From: Litoribrevibacter euphylliae
Lineage (GTDB): Bacteria; Pseudomonadota; Gammaproteobacteria; Pseudomonadales; Litoribrevibacteraceae
DNA: 64,000 nucleotides
Assembly: GCF_042646085.1 (NCBI RefSeq)
Contig: NZ_JBHRSZ010000009.1
Coordinates: 124,001 to 188,000, forward strand
Reading direction: 5' to 3'
A program made the position numbers and the translations under genes. The notes beneath the pieces were generated by a model. The model was not told the origin of the DNA. It searched no databases and saw nothing but the letters and a program-made list of their open reading frames with translations. Positions within the stretch are counted from its first letter, which is position 1. Every line of letters starts with the position of its first letter. Below, piece after piece: positions 1 through 8,835 of the stretch.

Positions 1-217
1 CGATATCAACAACATCACACCCTGCATCCTGAATACCATTAGCTAAAGCCAATTTAAGGGGCTCAGAGGTTTCTCTGACATCGCCACCAACAACTACTTT
101 GTTGGCTTTTAGGAACGTCGCATAAGCATATCCGATTCTGTAGGCGACCTCTTCATTGAGGTCTTCACCTAGCTGGCCACGAATGTCATAGGCTTTAAAA
201 CAATTTATAGCTCTCAT
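1..217 (-). CDS. algC: Phosphomannomutase, CpsG/ManB type, N-terminal part (cut by window edge)
   Basis: Only about 72 N-terminal codons are present; the gene continues past base 1. The start MRAINCFKAYDIRG and the later VVGGDVRETSE match the CpsG/ManB family of phosphomannomutases, which convert mannose-6-phosphate to mannose-1-phosphate, the substrate of the AlgA pyrophosphorylase half. The catalytic serine lies outside the window. Its ATG shares four bases with the algA stop (ATGA), so the two are probably translated together. Pseudomonas keeps its algC away from the alginate operon, so a linked CpsG-like mutase is a difference. The alg symbol reflects context; manB or cpsG would be equally apt. 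Confidence 0.88.
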   Translation of the reverse strand, partial: MRAINCFKAYDIRGQLGEDLNEEVAYRIGYAYATFLKANKVVVGGDVRETSEPLKLALANGIQDAGCDVVDI

Positions 218-1629
218 GCAGGAACCCGCCCGTACCTATCTTCAAAACGAACAATGTCATCTTCACCCAGATAGGCGCCAGACTGAACTTCAATTAACTC
301 AAGAGGTACTTTACCTGGATTCTCCAGCGCATGAACAGCGCCAATCGGTATGTAAGTCGACTCATTTTCAGAGACAAGAAAGGTTTCATTATTAACAGTG
401 ACCTTGGCAGTGCCTTTTACAACAATCCAATGCTCTGCTCTGTGATGATGCATTTGAACACTCAACTTGGCGCCAGGTTTAACTGTAATGCTCTTAACTT
501 GGTATCGGTGACCATTACCAATGGAATCATAGATACCCCATGGCCGATAAACATGACGATGAAAATTAAATTCCGACCGTTTTTCCTTTTTCAACTGATC
601 AACTATGGCCTTTACATTCTGAACTTCAGACTTATCTGCAATTAACACCGCATCACTGCTTTCAATAACAACTAAGTCTTTAACACCGACTGTGGCTATT
701 AAACGACTTGAAGAATGAAGCAGAGAATCTTTCGTATTATGGCTGATCACATCACCTTTGATATGGTTTCCATTTTCGCATTTCTCAGCGACTTCCCACA
801 AAGATGACCATGCACCAATATCATTCCAGCCTGCATCCATAGGAACCACTTTACCATCGGATGTGTTTTCCATTACTGCATAATCAATGGAGTCCTCAGG
901 ACAAGGAGCAAAATCACTGTCAGAAATCCTGATAAAGTCGAGATCTTGTTCTGAGTTTTCATAAGCTTTTTTACAAGTCTCATAGATCTCAGGCTGATAG
1001 ACCTTTAGCTCTTCGAGAAATTTAGATGCTTTAAACATGAACATGCCGCTGTTCCAGTAGTACTCACCACTTTCTAAGTACTGTTCGGCCAAACTCAGGT
1101 AAGGCTTTTCAACAAACTCATCTATCTCATAAGCATTCTCACATGCTTTACCTCGTTTAATGTAGCCATAACCTGTTTCAGGTTGATTCGGAACAATACC
1201 AAAGGTCACTAAACTGCCTTGTTTCGCATACTCCACGGCCGAATTTACGCTTTTAGTAAAAGCATCTCGATCTTCAATCAAGTGATCTGCGGCTAACACC
1301 AACATTAATTGATCACCATGACACTTAAGAATATGAAACGCTGCGAGCGCAACAGCTGGCGCAGTATTCTTGCCCATTGGCTCAAGAATAATTCCAGAAT
1401 GGTGAAAGCCTTCAGCCAAGAGTTGCTCTGCAGCCAAAAAGCGGTGCCCTTCATTCGCAATGATTACTGAAGGTAAGGTCTGCAAGCCGTTTAAACGTTC
1501 GATGGTTTCTTGCAACATGGTTTTATCGCCATGAAGTTTAAGAAACTGTTTTGGGTAACTCTTTCTGGAAAGTGGCCAAAGACGTGTACCTGAACCACCT
1601 GCCATTACTACAGGAACAATATTGTCCAT
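214..1629 (-). CDS. algA: Mannose-1-phosphate guanylyltransferase / mannose-6-phosphate isomerase (AlgA)
   Basis: Bifunctional cytoplasmic enzyme: it isomerises fructose-6-phosphate to mannose-6-phosphate and joins mannose-1-phosphate to GTP to give GDP-mannose. The N-terminal nucleotidyltransferase signature MAGGSGTRLWPLSRKSYPKQ follows the start, FVEKP lies mid-domain, and the C-terminal cupin isomerase half carries QMHHHRAEHW and RPWG. About 471 residues is normal for the AlgA/ManC class (Pseudomonas AlgA is about 481). The ATG at 1629 is chosen over an upstream start at 1674 because GAGGG lies 8 nt before it and MDNIVPVVMAGG matches the family start. It follows the LRR gene by 38 nt and overlaps algC by 4 nt. 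No key motif is missing. Confidence 0.95.
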   Translation of the reverse strand: MDNIVPVVMAGGSGTRLWPLSRKSYPKQFLKLHGDKTMLQETIERLNGLQTLPSVIIANEGHRFLAAEQLLAEGFHHSGIILEPMGKNTAPAVALAAFHILKCHGDQLMLVLAADHLIEDRDAFTKSVNSAVEYAKQGSLVTFGIVPNQPETGYGYIKRGKACENAYEIDEFVEKPYLSLAEQYLESGEYYWNSGMFMFKASKFLEELKVYQPEIYETCKKAYENSEQDLDFIRISDSDFAPCPEDSIDYAVMENTSDGKVVPMDAGWNDIGAWSSLWEVAEKCENGNHIKGDVISHNTKDSLLHSSSRLIATVGVKDLVVIESSDAVLIADKSEVQNVKAIVDQLKKEKRSEFNFHRHVYRPWGIYDSIGNGHRYQVKSITVKPGAKLSVQMHHHRAEHWIVVKGTAKVTVNNETFLVSENESTYIPIGAVHALENPGKVPLELIEVQSGAYLGEDDIVRFEDRYGRVPA

Positions 1630-1667
1630 AATTAATTCCCTCAATAAATAAAAAGTACCAAAGTTAA

Positions 1668-3062
1668 TTAACAATCAAAATCAGCAATAACCGTTGTTTG
1701 AGCCAAACGGCTGCGAAGAGCAGTCAAATCAGCGCAATCAAAAGACGCCGGTAGTTTGAGTTCTAATGAATCTAAATAGCCCAACTCATCGAGGACACTA
1801 AAATCTGTAATTTCATCTTCAGCAAATGAAAGCGTTGAGAGTTGAGTTAATAAAGGAAGTGTTGAAAAGTCTGTGACATCTAATTCGATATAGACCAAAT
1901 CATTCAAAGAATGTATTGCGCGTAAAGACGATAGATCTGTTATGGGACTTCTACCCAGCGACAATTGAGCTAAGTTCTCCAAATCAGATAACGCTGAAAG
2001 ATCAACGACATTTGTCCTTTCTAACTTAAGTAGTATTAATGCATCGAGGCTGGATACCGCGGATATATCAGTAAGCGGCACTTCGGTGATTTTTAACGTC
2101 TCAAGCTTACTTAACCCGAGTAATGCATTAAGGTCAGTTACTGAGTTCCTATGTAACCTTAACCCTTCAAGTTCTGTCAGATTGGCTAGCACGGAAATAT
2201 CATCCAAATCGTTATTGTCTAGGAACAAAGATTTCAACTGGGTTTGACCAGCCAGAAAATCCAGGTTTTCAATTGGCATATCGACAATATGCAAGAAGGC
2301 TAGCTCTTGAATGCCTGCAATGGGGTCATAAGAATCTAAAGGAACATTCAGTAAATGCAGCGTATTAAGATTTCCCAAGCCTGATAGCAGAGAAATATCC
2401 GTAACTTGGTTGTTGTATAGATATAGAGACTTAAGGTTAGTTAGATTAGCCAGTGGTTGAAGATCTGAAAGCGTAGTAGCGTTGTCTTCATCCCCTAAAT
2501 AGAGGTTTTGAAGGCCGGACAAATCTTCAACGCCATCTAAGTCTGCTACCGTATAACCGATACAGTCTAATATCTGAACATCGTAGAGGTCCTCCCAAGG
2601 TTCTGAAGAACTGCTGTTTTCAGTTCGATTTTCATCGAAACACGCGGTTAATTGCGCGTCAGAAAATTCAGCAGAATCAAGAGAAGGATTAGCCACTACG
2701 GTAATACTTACCCTTTTCGTGGTGGTTTTTCCTGAGTTGTCCGTTGCGCTAACTTCAAATACCAACGTTTCATTTTCAGATACCGAAGGCGCTAAGAAAG
2801 TTAACGAACTTTGATCCTGCAATTGCGCTGCACTACCCGCAACTTGAACGATATCGGTTCTGACAATACTGCCATCCGGGTCATAAGCCAGATCCAAATC
2901 AATTACCCCTGATTCAGAAACAGTGCTAGAAGCAGGATCGCTAATTACCGGGCTGTCACTGTCTTCAGAGCTTGAAGAACAACCAGATAAGAATGCGCTA
3001 AATAGCATGGCGATCAAAATACATAATCCCTGCTGATGTTTTAATTCAGAAAAATTACACAT
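1668..3062 (-). CDS. Secreted lipoprotein with internalin-like leucine-rich repeats
   Basis: A lipoprotein signal ends at FLSGC near residue 28, followed by a Ser/Asp-rich linker. Next comes an Ig/cadherin-like stretch (about 50-125, ending TTKRVSITVV), then ten or so 21-22-residue leucine-rich repeats of the SDS22/internalin type (LxxLxxLxLxxNxxTDIS) up to about residue 435, and a short C-terminal cap with two cysteines. No catalytic motif is visible; this architecture usually binds a partner. The ATG overlaps the algG stop (TGATG), and algA begins 38 nt after its end, so it is cotranscribed with the alginate genes. I know of no LRR protein in the described Pseudomonas or Azotobacter alginate operons. 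A scaffold or surface adhesin role is inference. Confidence 0.85.
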   Translation of the reverse strand: MCNFSELKHQQGLCILIAMLFSAFLSGCSSSSEDSDSPVISDPASSTVSESGVIDLDLAYDPDGSIVRTDIVQVAGSAAQLQDQSSLTFLAPSVSENETLVFEVSATDNSGKTTTKRVSITVVANPSLDSAEFSDAQLTACFDENRTENSSSSEPWEDLYDVQILDCIGYTVADLDGVEDLSGLQNLYLGDEDNATTLSDLQPLANLTNLKSLYLYNNQVTDISLLSGLGNLNTLHLLNVPLDSYDPIAGIQELAFLHIVDMPIENLDFLAGQTQLKSLFLDNNDLDDISVLANLTELEGLRLHRNSVTDLNALLGLSKLETLKITEVPLTDISAVSSLDALILLKLERTNVVDLSALSDLENLAQLSLGRSPITDLSSLRAIHSLNDLVYIELDVTDFSTLPLLTQLSTLSFAEDEITDFSVLDELGYLDSLELKLPASFDCADLTALRSRLAQTTVIADFDC

Positions 3063-4537
3063 CACTGAATCATCTCCTTTTTAATACGAATACCCTGATT
3101 TTGTTCCGATAAGGACTTTTGGATGAGAGATTGATAAGGTTCCAAGTCACCTACGAATACCTTTGACTGAATTGCATCGAAGTAGAATTTGTTATCTGAC
3201 AGAGTTAGCTCATCGAAACCAGAAGCCTGCACACTGGCAAGGCCATTTAGTTTGAAATAGTTTTTTTGAAGGATTAGGTGGTGTGTATGTACCGACGGAT
3301 TTTCGAGAGTAAACCCATAGCTTTTGTTTCCAATCAGTAGATTGGATTGAAAAAGGCATAACTCGATACAGTTTGTTTTGATGCCAGATAATTGGTTATT
3401 CGCCGCAATATTCCCCTTGATGATTAAGGTCTCAGCGTTCTTTGGTTTGATTAAATCAATCCAAAGTCCATTCTCACCATTCTCTTGTAACTTATTTCCA
3501 GTGATTTCATTAAGGACCGGAGTGTCAGAAATAACTAAGCCTGATTTGGCCGAACCTGATACTGAGTTTTTAGTTACGACCTGAGAACGATTGCTTATCA
3601 GACGAATGCCATGACCTGTTTTAGTACCCTGAACCTTATTCTTAAGCACTTGAACACTTGAATTCCTTAGATCAATGGCTTCAGAGCGGCTATGTTTAAA
3701 CTCATTATTGGTCAGAAGTACGTTGCCAGCATTGCTTCTTACACCAACAAATGCACCTTCAAATACCGAACTTTCAACCATAAGAACACCAGGTTTTGAA
3801 GCTTGCGATTGTTCATGAGCGGTTAACGTCAAACCTTTGGATAGAAAATCATCGTAGCCAAGATTCTTTAGCTGAGAATCAATGATCGATGTATAAGAAC
3901 CATTCCAACTAAGAATGAAAGATCTAAAGCGGTTCGATATATCAACGGAAGCACTGACCGAGCCATTTCGGATATAAAGTTGCCCACGATTAATGATCGC
4001 TACCCCGGCTTCGCTTGTCAGTTCCAACGGGTTATCAATAATCAATGCCGCTGACGGCTCAATAATAATCGGGTAAAAAAGCTGATACCCCACTTCTTTC
4101 TTGGCTAGAATCGCTTTATTTGCAACACGAGTGTAAAGCTGATCCAGCGTTAGAGAACCACTTTTGATGAGTAAAGCTCTCGGGTGTTGTGGTTGATAGC
4201 CAGCAGCAATTTCAAACAAACCATTATTCACTAGAGATTGGAACATCCAACTTCCGTCTTGCCTCGAGAACAGAATCTGCTGCTCAACCTTTGCGATACC
4301 TTTCGGCATATCGAAAGAAGGCTTAGCACAACAGTCATCAGCTTTAGTGGCAGGTTTACTCACCTCAGACAGCCATTCCAAGTCCTGATACTGTTCGATA
4401 TTAATGTCTGGAAATACCGCAGCATGGATTCCAGTACTAATCATCAACAAGGCGCAGAATGAAACTGTAATTGCTGAGGCTACAAAAACGCTCACTCTAG
4501 AGAGAGATGACTTATGATTTTGTTTATCAATCAACAT
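3062..4537 (-). CDS. algG: AlgG-like periplasmic beta-helix protein, epimerase motif altered
   Basis: AlgG is the periplasmic mannuronan C5-epimerase and also a structural part of the alginate secretion complex. This protein has a signal peptide ending near HAAVF and a parallel beta-helix made of N-x-x-x-x-(S/G)-x-x-(G/A)-(I/L) turns. It aligns along its length with Pseudomonas AlgG (FRSFILSW vs FRPFLLAW; GTKTGHGI vs GTKKKHGI). The catalytic DPHD tetrad of AlgG aligns with DLRN (bases about 3673-3662), so the essential His is Arg, and the second catalytic Arg position also looks replaced. It may be a non-catalytic scaffold. I chose the ATG at 4537, 4 nt after the algL stop, with AGGGTGA before it; an upstream start at 4576 would spoil the signal peptide. 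Confidence 0.82.
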   Translation of the reverse strand: MLIDKQNHKSSLSRVSVFVASAITVSFCALLMISTGIHAAVFPDINIEQYQDLEWLSEVSKPATKADDCCAKPSFDMPKGIAKVEQQILFSRQDGSWMFQSLVNNGLFEIAAGYQPQHPRALLIKSGSLTLDQLYTRVANKAILAKKEVGYQLFYPIIIEPSAALIIDNPLELTSEAGVAIINRGQLYIRNGSVSASVDISNRFRSFILSWNGSYTSIIDSQLKNLGYDDFLSKGLTLTAHEQSQASKPGVLMVESSVFEGAFVGVRSNAGNVLLTNNEFKHSRSEAIDLRNSSVQVLKNKVQGTKTGHGIRLISNRSQVVTKNSVSGSAKSGLVISDTPVLNEITGNKLQENGENGLWIDLIKPKNAETLIIKGNIAANNQLSGIKTNCIELCLFQSNLLIGNKSYGFTLENPSVHTHHLILQKNYFKLNGLASVQASGFDELTLSDNKFYFDAIQSKVFVGDLEPYQSLIQKSLSEQNQGIRIKKEMIQ

Positions 4538-4541
4538 AATT

Positions 4542-5666
4542 TCACCCTTCATACAGCGGTTGCACTCGACCGCCAATCAAGCTGTAACCATCGACCTTCC
4601 CTTCGTACTTCTGATAAAGCTTACGAGCCAGGACATGGTCTTTATGGTTGGATAGATAAGGGATTAACCAGGCCAATTTATATCGCTCAACCTTGGCCTG
4701 TTTAGCAGACAAAAGTTCACTGAACGTTTCTGGTGACAAGGTTGAAACCACTGCGAAACTAACTAGCTGCGATAAGATTTCTGATTGCTCTGGCGCCACC
4801 TTGTAGCCCGCTTTAGGAAGGTAATGCTCAAGCAAGACCAAAGGCGTTAAAGAGAAATGGCTATAGTTCACAGCTAACTTGCTGCGAGCTACCTCTATAG
4901 GAAAATAAGCATATTGACCACGATAGTTCGTTTTCGCTAAAGAAAGTGATTTGTTGAAACTTTCAAACGCCCAATCCGTAAACTCACGATTTTTAGTGAT
5001 ATACCCCGACGAGAACACGGCCCAGGCAGCCCAGTGATCGTGATTATTGAAGTATTTAAAATCCGTCTTGAGACGAACGTCATAATCTTCAACAACCTTG
5101 GCCGCCAGCTTGGCAATCCAATCCGTTTCTGTCTGAGTCAGCTTAAATTGGTTCTGGCTCATTACAGAGGATTTGATGATCATAGAATTAATAGAAGCCA
5201 GCGCCCATTTACGAACTGCTCTACCGGTTTTCGAAACCTCGTCAGTGAGTAACGCATCTTCTGATGCCCAAGCCGTTAGCCAAGAATGGATACAAATAAC
5301 GGCTAGTTGTTGTTTCTTCTCTGAGTCACTTAATAAATACTCTGAAAACTTAACCAAGCCTTTGGTATAGCCATCAATACGCTGCTTAATTTCTTTGGCC
5401 TTTGGATCTTGTTTCGCTTTTAACTTGGATTTCGTTGAATCTGATTGGTCGTATTTACTCTCGATAATAAGCGCATCAGTGTATGGCTGCGGAACGTCTT
5501 TAGGGCATTCATTGGCCGCCTGAGCTACCGTTTTGTTAGAACACGCGTTCATGAATATCACTCCGAGAATCAGAACAACAGACCGACAAAGACGAATTAA
5601 CCCTGCCTTTTTATCCAGCAGCGCTTTTGCACGCTCTTTTCTTGTTAGCATGATAGTTATCGACAT
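4542..5666 (-). CDS. algL: Alginate lyase AlgL (PL5), probable lipoprotein
   Basis: PL5 mannuronate lyase of the alginate complex; in Pseudomonas it clears polymer that strays into the periplasm. The catalytic set can be placed by hand alignment: SKYDQSD (Lys71), FNNHDHWAAWA (Asn207/Asn208, His209), and an Arg (261) and Tyr (268) spaced seven apart, exactly as in Pseudomonas AlgL. The N-terminus is unusual: a basic n-region, then VLILGVIFMNAC, which reads as a lipobox with Cys42, whereas Pseudomonas AlgL is a soluble periplasmic protein. The start overlaps the algX stop by 10 nt and has AAAGG/CAGG upstream; the next Met (5651) lacks a Shine-Dalgarno sequence. A paralogue lies at 17372-18403. 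Confidence 0.92.
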   Translation of the reverse strand: MSITIMLTRKERAKALLDKKAGLIRLCRSVVLILGVIFMNACSNKTVAQAANECPKDVPQPYTDALIIESKYDQSDSTKSKLKAKQDPKAKEIKQRIDGYTKGLVKFSEYLLSDSEKKQQLAVICIHSWLTAWASEDALLTDEVSKTGRAVRKWALASINSMIIKSSVMSQNQFKLTQTETDWIAKLAAKVVEDYDVRLKTDFKYFNNHDHWAAWAVFSSGYITKNREFTDWAFESFNKSLSLAKTNYRGQYAYFPIEVARSKLAVNYSHFSLTPLVLLEHYLPKAGYKVAPEQSEILSQLVSFAVVSTLSPETFSELLSAKQAKVERYKLAWLIPYLSNHKDHVLARKLYQKYEGKVDGYSLIGGRVQPLYEG

Positions 5667-7039
5667 AACCTGGCCTTTAACGTTGATGTATCAGAGATAG
5701 GTTCCGAAGGTTCAAGAAACACGGACATTAAGTTGGCATTTTGAAATTTTTCATCTTTGGATAACTCCAAGAGATACCGACCACCATCAACAATATTCGC
5801 TCTACGGAACCAAATTTTGTCCCGTTCACCATTGTCGTAATAGGTAATGACATAAAAGTCTTTTATGTTCTTATTGCTGAAGTCCAGTTGAAGAAAGCCA
5901 TTAGAATTAGAGAGACGTTTGCGAGATCGCCCTGCGTTCGAGAGAATCTCAATGCGCTCTGCAGGCGCCATACTGGGTAGCTGAAGTTCATTCACCAAGA
6001 TCTCATCTGCGCTATTACACGCACCTTGTACTGCTGGTATAAGTTGACGGTAAATTTTGTCCTCACTGAGAGGATAGCTGGCAGGCAACTCCCAAATAAT
6101 CAGTTTTGGTGGATTGCTGTAATCGAAATCATCGGACTGCAAATACTGGACAAGAGAACCAATATCCCCTGCACCAGGCATTGCATAATTAAGGATATCG
6201 AGCATTAAAAACTCTTTTAAGAAGCCACCGAAGTTGTAGTTCTTATAGTCATCATCCCGTTCGGCACTGTTACTGGTTCCCACCAGAACAACACTCGGAT
6301 CAGATACATCACCAAATAACGCATCTTCCCCCGAACTGACCGGCACAGTCTGATACCCTTTTACATATTGAGAACCAAAATTATTCCCGCAAATTCGGCG
6401 TAACGCCCGATTCATTGTGCCGTCTTTGGGGAGATAGGTACTTGCTTCGGTAATGTACTCCTTTGTTTCAAGGTCTTCATACAAGGGAAGCTGTTTAATG
6501 TAATCAGCAGCCAATTGAGCCGTGACCTTTGCCCCATAAGGTGTCCAGTGGTGATCTCTACGGAAGAAATAATCTTCCTCTAGCGAGCTATCAATTAAGG
6601 TCACAACATCTGGGACATGCGCTCCTGCCTGCTGAAGCTGATTGAGATAGTTTTTAAGGTTGTGGCGAGCGACTTCGAAATCAAAGTTGTAGCGATAGTC
6701 ATCGTCAACACGCTGAGGGTTCATCAACCCACGAGTTGGTTGAACGACAACAACAAGCTCAGTACCGATACGCCTGAATGCCTCCACCAAACGTTTCATA
6801 TCCGGCTCAAACTCTGATGCAATTCCAAAGGAGTTGCTTAAATCAAAGTCCGAGCGGAATAACCATGTTTCCTTACCTGGCGCAATGAAACGCATAGCCT
6901 TCATGATGCCTTCTTTGTAATGTTCCTCTGATGCAAGTTCATCACATATAAGACAATGCTCTCCTTCGCACTCGGCGCTAAATACCGAGTTCGAAAGACA
7001 TAAAAGAGGCAATAGGACGAATCTTAAAAAATATTTCAT
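5657..7039 (-). CDS. algX: Alginate O-acetyltransferase AlgX
   Basis: Periplasmic SGNH-like acetyltransferase that binds alginate and performs the final O-acetylation. The signal peptide ends near SVFSA. The catalytic triad is recognisable as DHH in RRDHHWTP (Asp162, His164 from the chosen start) and GTSNSA (Ser256), and a C-terminal carbohydrate-binding region follows (about residues 335-460). Length fits Pseudomonas AlgX (474 with its signal). The ATG at 7039 is preferred over a TTG at 7081 because it begins a clean signal peptide; GGGGAAGG lies somewhat far upstream (about 12 nt). It sits between algF and algL; in Pseudomonas algX instead lies between algG and algL. Confidence 0.93.
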   Translation of the reverse strand: MKYFLRFVLLPLLCLSNSVFSAECEGEHCLICDELASEEHYKEGIMKAMRFIAPGKETWLFRSDFDLSNSFGIASEFEPDMKRLVEAFRRIGTELVVVVQPTRGLMNPQRVDDDYRYNFDFEVARHNLKNYLNQLQQAGAHVPDVVTLIDSSLEEDYFFRRDHHWTPYGAKVTAQLAADYIKQLPLYEDLETKEYITEASTYLPKDGTMNRALRRICGNNFGSQYVKGYQTVPVSSGEDALFGDVSDPSVVLVGTSNSAERDDDYKNYNFGGFLKEFLMLDILNYAMPGAGDIGSLVQYLQSDDFDYSNPPKLIIWELPASYPLSEDKIYRQLIPAVQGACNSADEILVNELQLPSMAPAERIEILSNAGRSRKRLSNSNGFLQLDFSNKNIKDFYVITYYDNGERDKIWFRRANIVDGGRYLLELSKDEKFQNANLMSVFLEPSEPISDTSTLKARLCR

Positions 7040-7073
7040 CGCTGTCGCTGACCTTCCCCGAAATACAATCCAA

Positions 7074-7709
7074 TTACTCAATCGTCGAAATTAAATCTGG
7101 CTGGACCAACGTCTGATAGCTGTCGCCTTCAGCCAAAATCACATAACTGTACGAACGCCCTTTTTTAAGAAAGCTTTCATCAAAATCAGCCAATTTGTTT
7201 TTGTCCTCATAGGCTGAAAATGCCATCTTGATTTCATTAATTAGGCGAGTGCCGTTCTCAAACGCAGACACTTTTTTAACCACCGCGTGTTTGCCATTTA
7301 CCGTTTTTAATGAAAGAGGTTTCGCAGTGAAATTGTAAAAAGTGACATGTGCTTTTTTAGCACCTTGATAGCGTTCATCTTGTATAGGCTTGAGGGATGA
7401 GCCGTCATAGAAAAAAGTCAGCACTTGATTTTTTTCTAGTGGCAAATCCAGAACCACACTATCAACGGTTAACTTTGCAGCGCCTGCTGCAGTGAACAAA
7501 TACTCACCCAGCTTGTAAGCAGAAAGTTGTTGAGCTGCCGACTTAGCACTTAACTGAACGGATACACTTTTTGAACTGCCGTTAAACACTCGAACAAAAG
7601 CCGAATCAGCAGGTGCAGTAACATCGTATAAGGCTGCATTGCCGTCCTCGGCCATTGCCGAGTTCAGCGATAACAATGAACAAACAAGAAGTAAAAGTAG
7701 GTGTTTCAT
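7074..7709 (-). CDS. algF: Alginate O-acetylation protein AlgF
   Basis: Periplasmic adaptor of the AlgI/AlgJ/AlgF/AlgX acetylation machine. It has a typical signal peptide (MKHLLLLLVCSLLSLNSAMA) and a mature protein of about 190 residues, with the AlgF pattern ALYDVTAPADSAFVRVFN near the N-terminus. Total length 211 compares with about 216 in Pseudomonas. There is no enzymatic motif, which is normal for the family. The start has AGGAG upstream and lies 10 nt after algJ; algX follows after 34 nt. The order algI-algJ-algF is kept as in Pseudomonas although the block has moved next to algE. Confidence 0.93.
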   Translation of the reverse strand: MKHLLLLLVCSLLSLNSAMAEDGNAALYDVTAPADSAFVRVFNGSSKSVSVQLSAKSAAQQLSAYKLGEYLFTAAGAAKLTVDSVVLDLPLEKNQVLTFFYDGSSLKPIQDERYQGAKKAHVTFYNFTAKPLSLKTVNGKHAVVKKVSAFENGTRLINEIKMAFSAYEDKNKLADFDESFLKKGRSYSYVILAEGDSYQTLVQPDLISTIE

Positions 7710-7719
7710 TTCAGAGCTC

Positions 7720-8826
7720 CTAAAAAACTGAATCCATCATGGCTTGCCATGAATTTTTATCGTTATTTTTTTGAATAAGTGAGCGAACCGGGAACTCCCA
7801 AATCACCCATTCAATATCAGGGTCTTGTAATAACGCCCCATCAAGAAACTGATCCATTGCGACTAATGGTCCTTTTTCTTTTACCGCCACTGAAATCAAG
7901 TCCTGCTGCAATGCTTCACGCATATAGCCAGGAAAATTCCAATCATCAATGGCCGTGTAACTGGTACCGACAAGTGCAACAGACACCGCTTCATCACCAA
8001 AGAGCGAAGATGCTTCGTCCTGTTCATTACTTGCTTTAAGGGTTTGTAAAGCTGGAAGCGCTTCACCACGGGTTAAGTCGGGCGCAGCCCAAGCACTGAC
8101 TTTGACGAAATTAAGTAAATCGCCAGAAAAATCCTTATCAGTGGATTTTTGAGTAACGTAACTGATCTCGCCAGTCAGTTCAGGAAAGTCAGCAACAAAG
8201 GTTTGTGCTGCGAGTTGAGCCCCTGCCGGAGTCCAATGCGTGTCTTTTTTCAGAAATAACTGCGTTGCTGGTTTGTTAGAAACAAACACATCTTTAATGG
8301 CAGAATGAGCAACATTCTCTTTCACCAACTGTTCAACAAATAACTGGTAAATATCGATCGAAGGTTCAGGAACAAAATACGGCGTATACTCAGAATAAAT
8401 CGTCGCTTTCATTGGCACAGGAAGAAGTACCAATTTCTTGCCGTTTTCTTCTAATATCTGCTCAACCTTCTTTATTTGACCGACAAGTGATGGAATATGA
8501 TTGCTTGCTGCCTCAAGGCTGCCAAATTCCTCTTTTGTAAATAGCCAGTCATCTTTGCCGATAACGACGCCGTCCAAGCCTTCATTGAATAAGAAGTACC
8601 TGAAGTTCGCCCACCCTTCGATGGAAACAGCTCTCAGAAATAAGCTTTCGTCATAATCCTGTTCAAAATCACGAGCCAGTTGACCATCAAAGAACAGAGT
8701 TAGAGCATCAATGTCTTTTTGAACATAGGTTACAATCTTAGGTAATGAGTAAATCACCATAAGAACCAACATGATCACAAATAAGTAACCGTTAATTTTG
8801 TGTGCTTCTTTCATGACCGGAAACAT
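7720..8826 (-). CDS. algJ: Alginate O-acetyltransferase AlgJ
   Basis: Membrane-anchored periplasmic acetyl-transfer protein, a relative of AlgX. One N-terminal membrane segment (about 12-30) is followed by an SGNH-like domain with KKDTHWTP (Asp195, His197) and ALVGTSYTA (Ser289), the conserved triad of the AlgJ/AlgX family. It is 368 residues, slightly shorter than Pseudomonas AlgJ (about 391). The ATG at 8826 has TAGGAG six bases upstream. It follows algI by 9 nt and precedes algF by 10 nt. AlgJ is thought to pass acetyl groups from AlgI toward AlgX; it lacks AlgX's C-terminal carbohydrate-binding region. Confidence 0.94.
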   Translation of the reverse strand: MFPVMKEAHKINGYLFVIMLVLMVIYSLPKIVTYVQKDIDALTLFFDGQLARDFEQDYDESLFLRAVSIEGWANFRYFLFNEGLDGVVIGKDDWLFTKEEFGSLEAASNHIPSLVGQIKKVEQILEENGKKLVLLPVPMKATIYSEYTPYFVPEPSIDIYQLFVEQLVKENVAHSAIKDVFVSNKPATQLFLKKDTHWTPAGAQLAAQTFVADFPELTGEISYVTQKSTDKDFSGDLLNFVKVSAWAAPDLTRGEALPALQTLKASNEQDEASSLFGDEAVSVALVGTSYTAIDDWNFPGYMREALQQDLISVAVKEKGPLVAMDQFLDGALLQDPDIEWVIWEFPVRSLIQKNNDKNSWQAMMDSVF

Positions 8827-8835
8827 AACGTGCTC

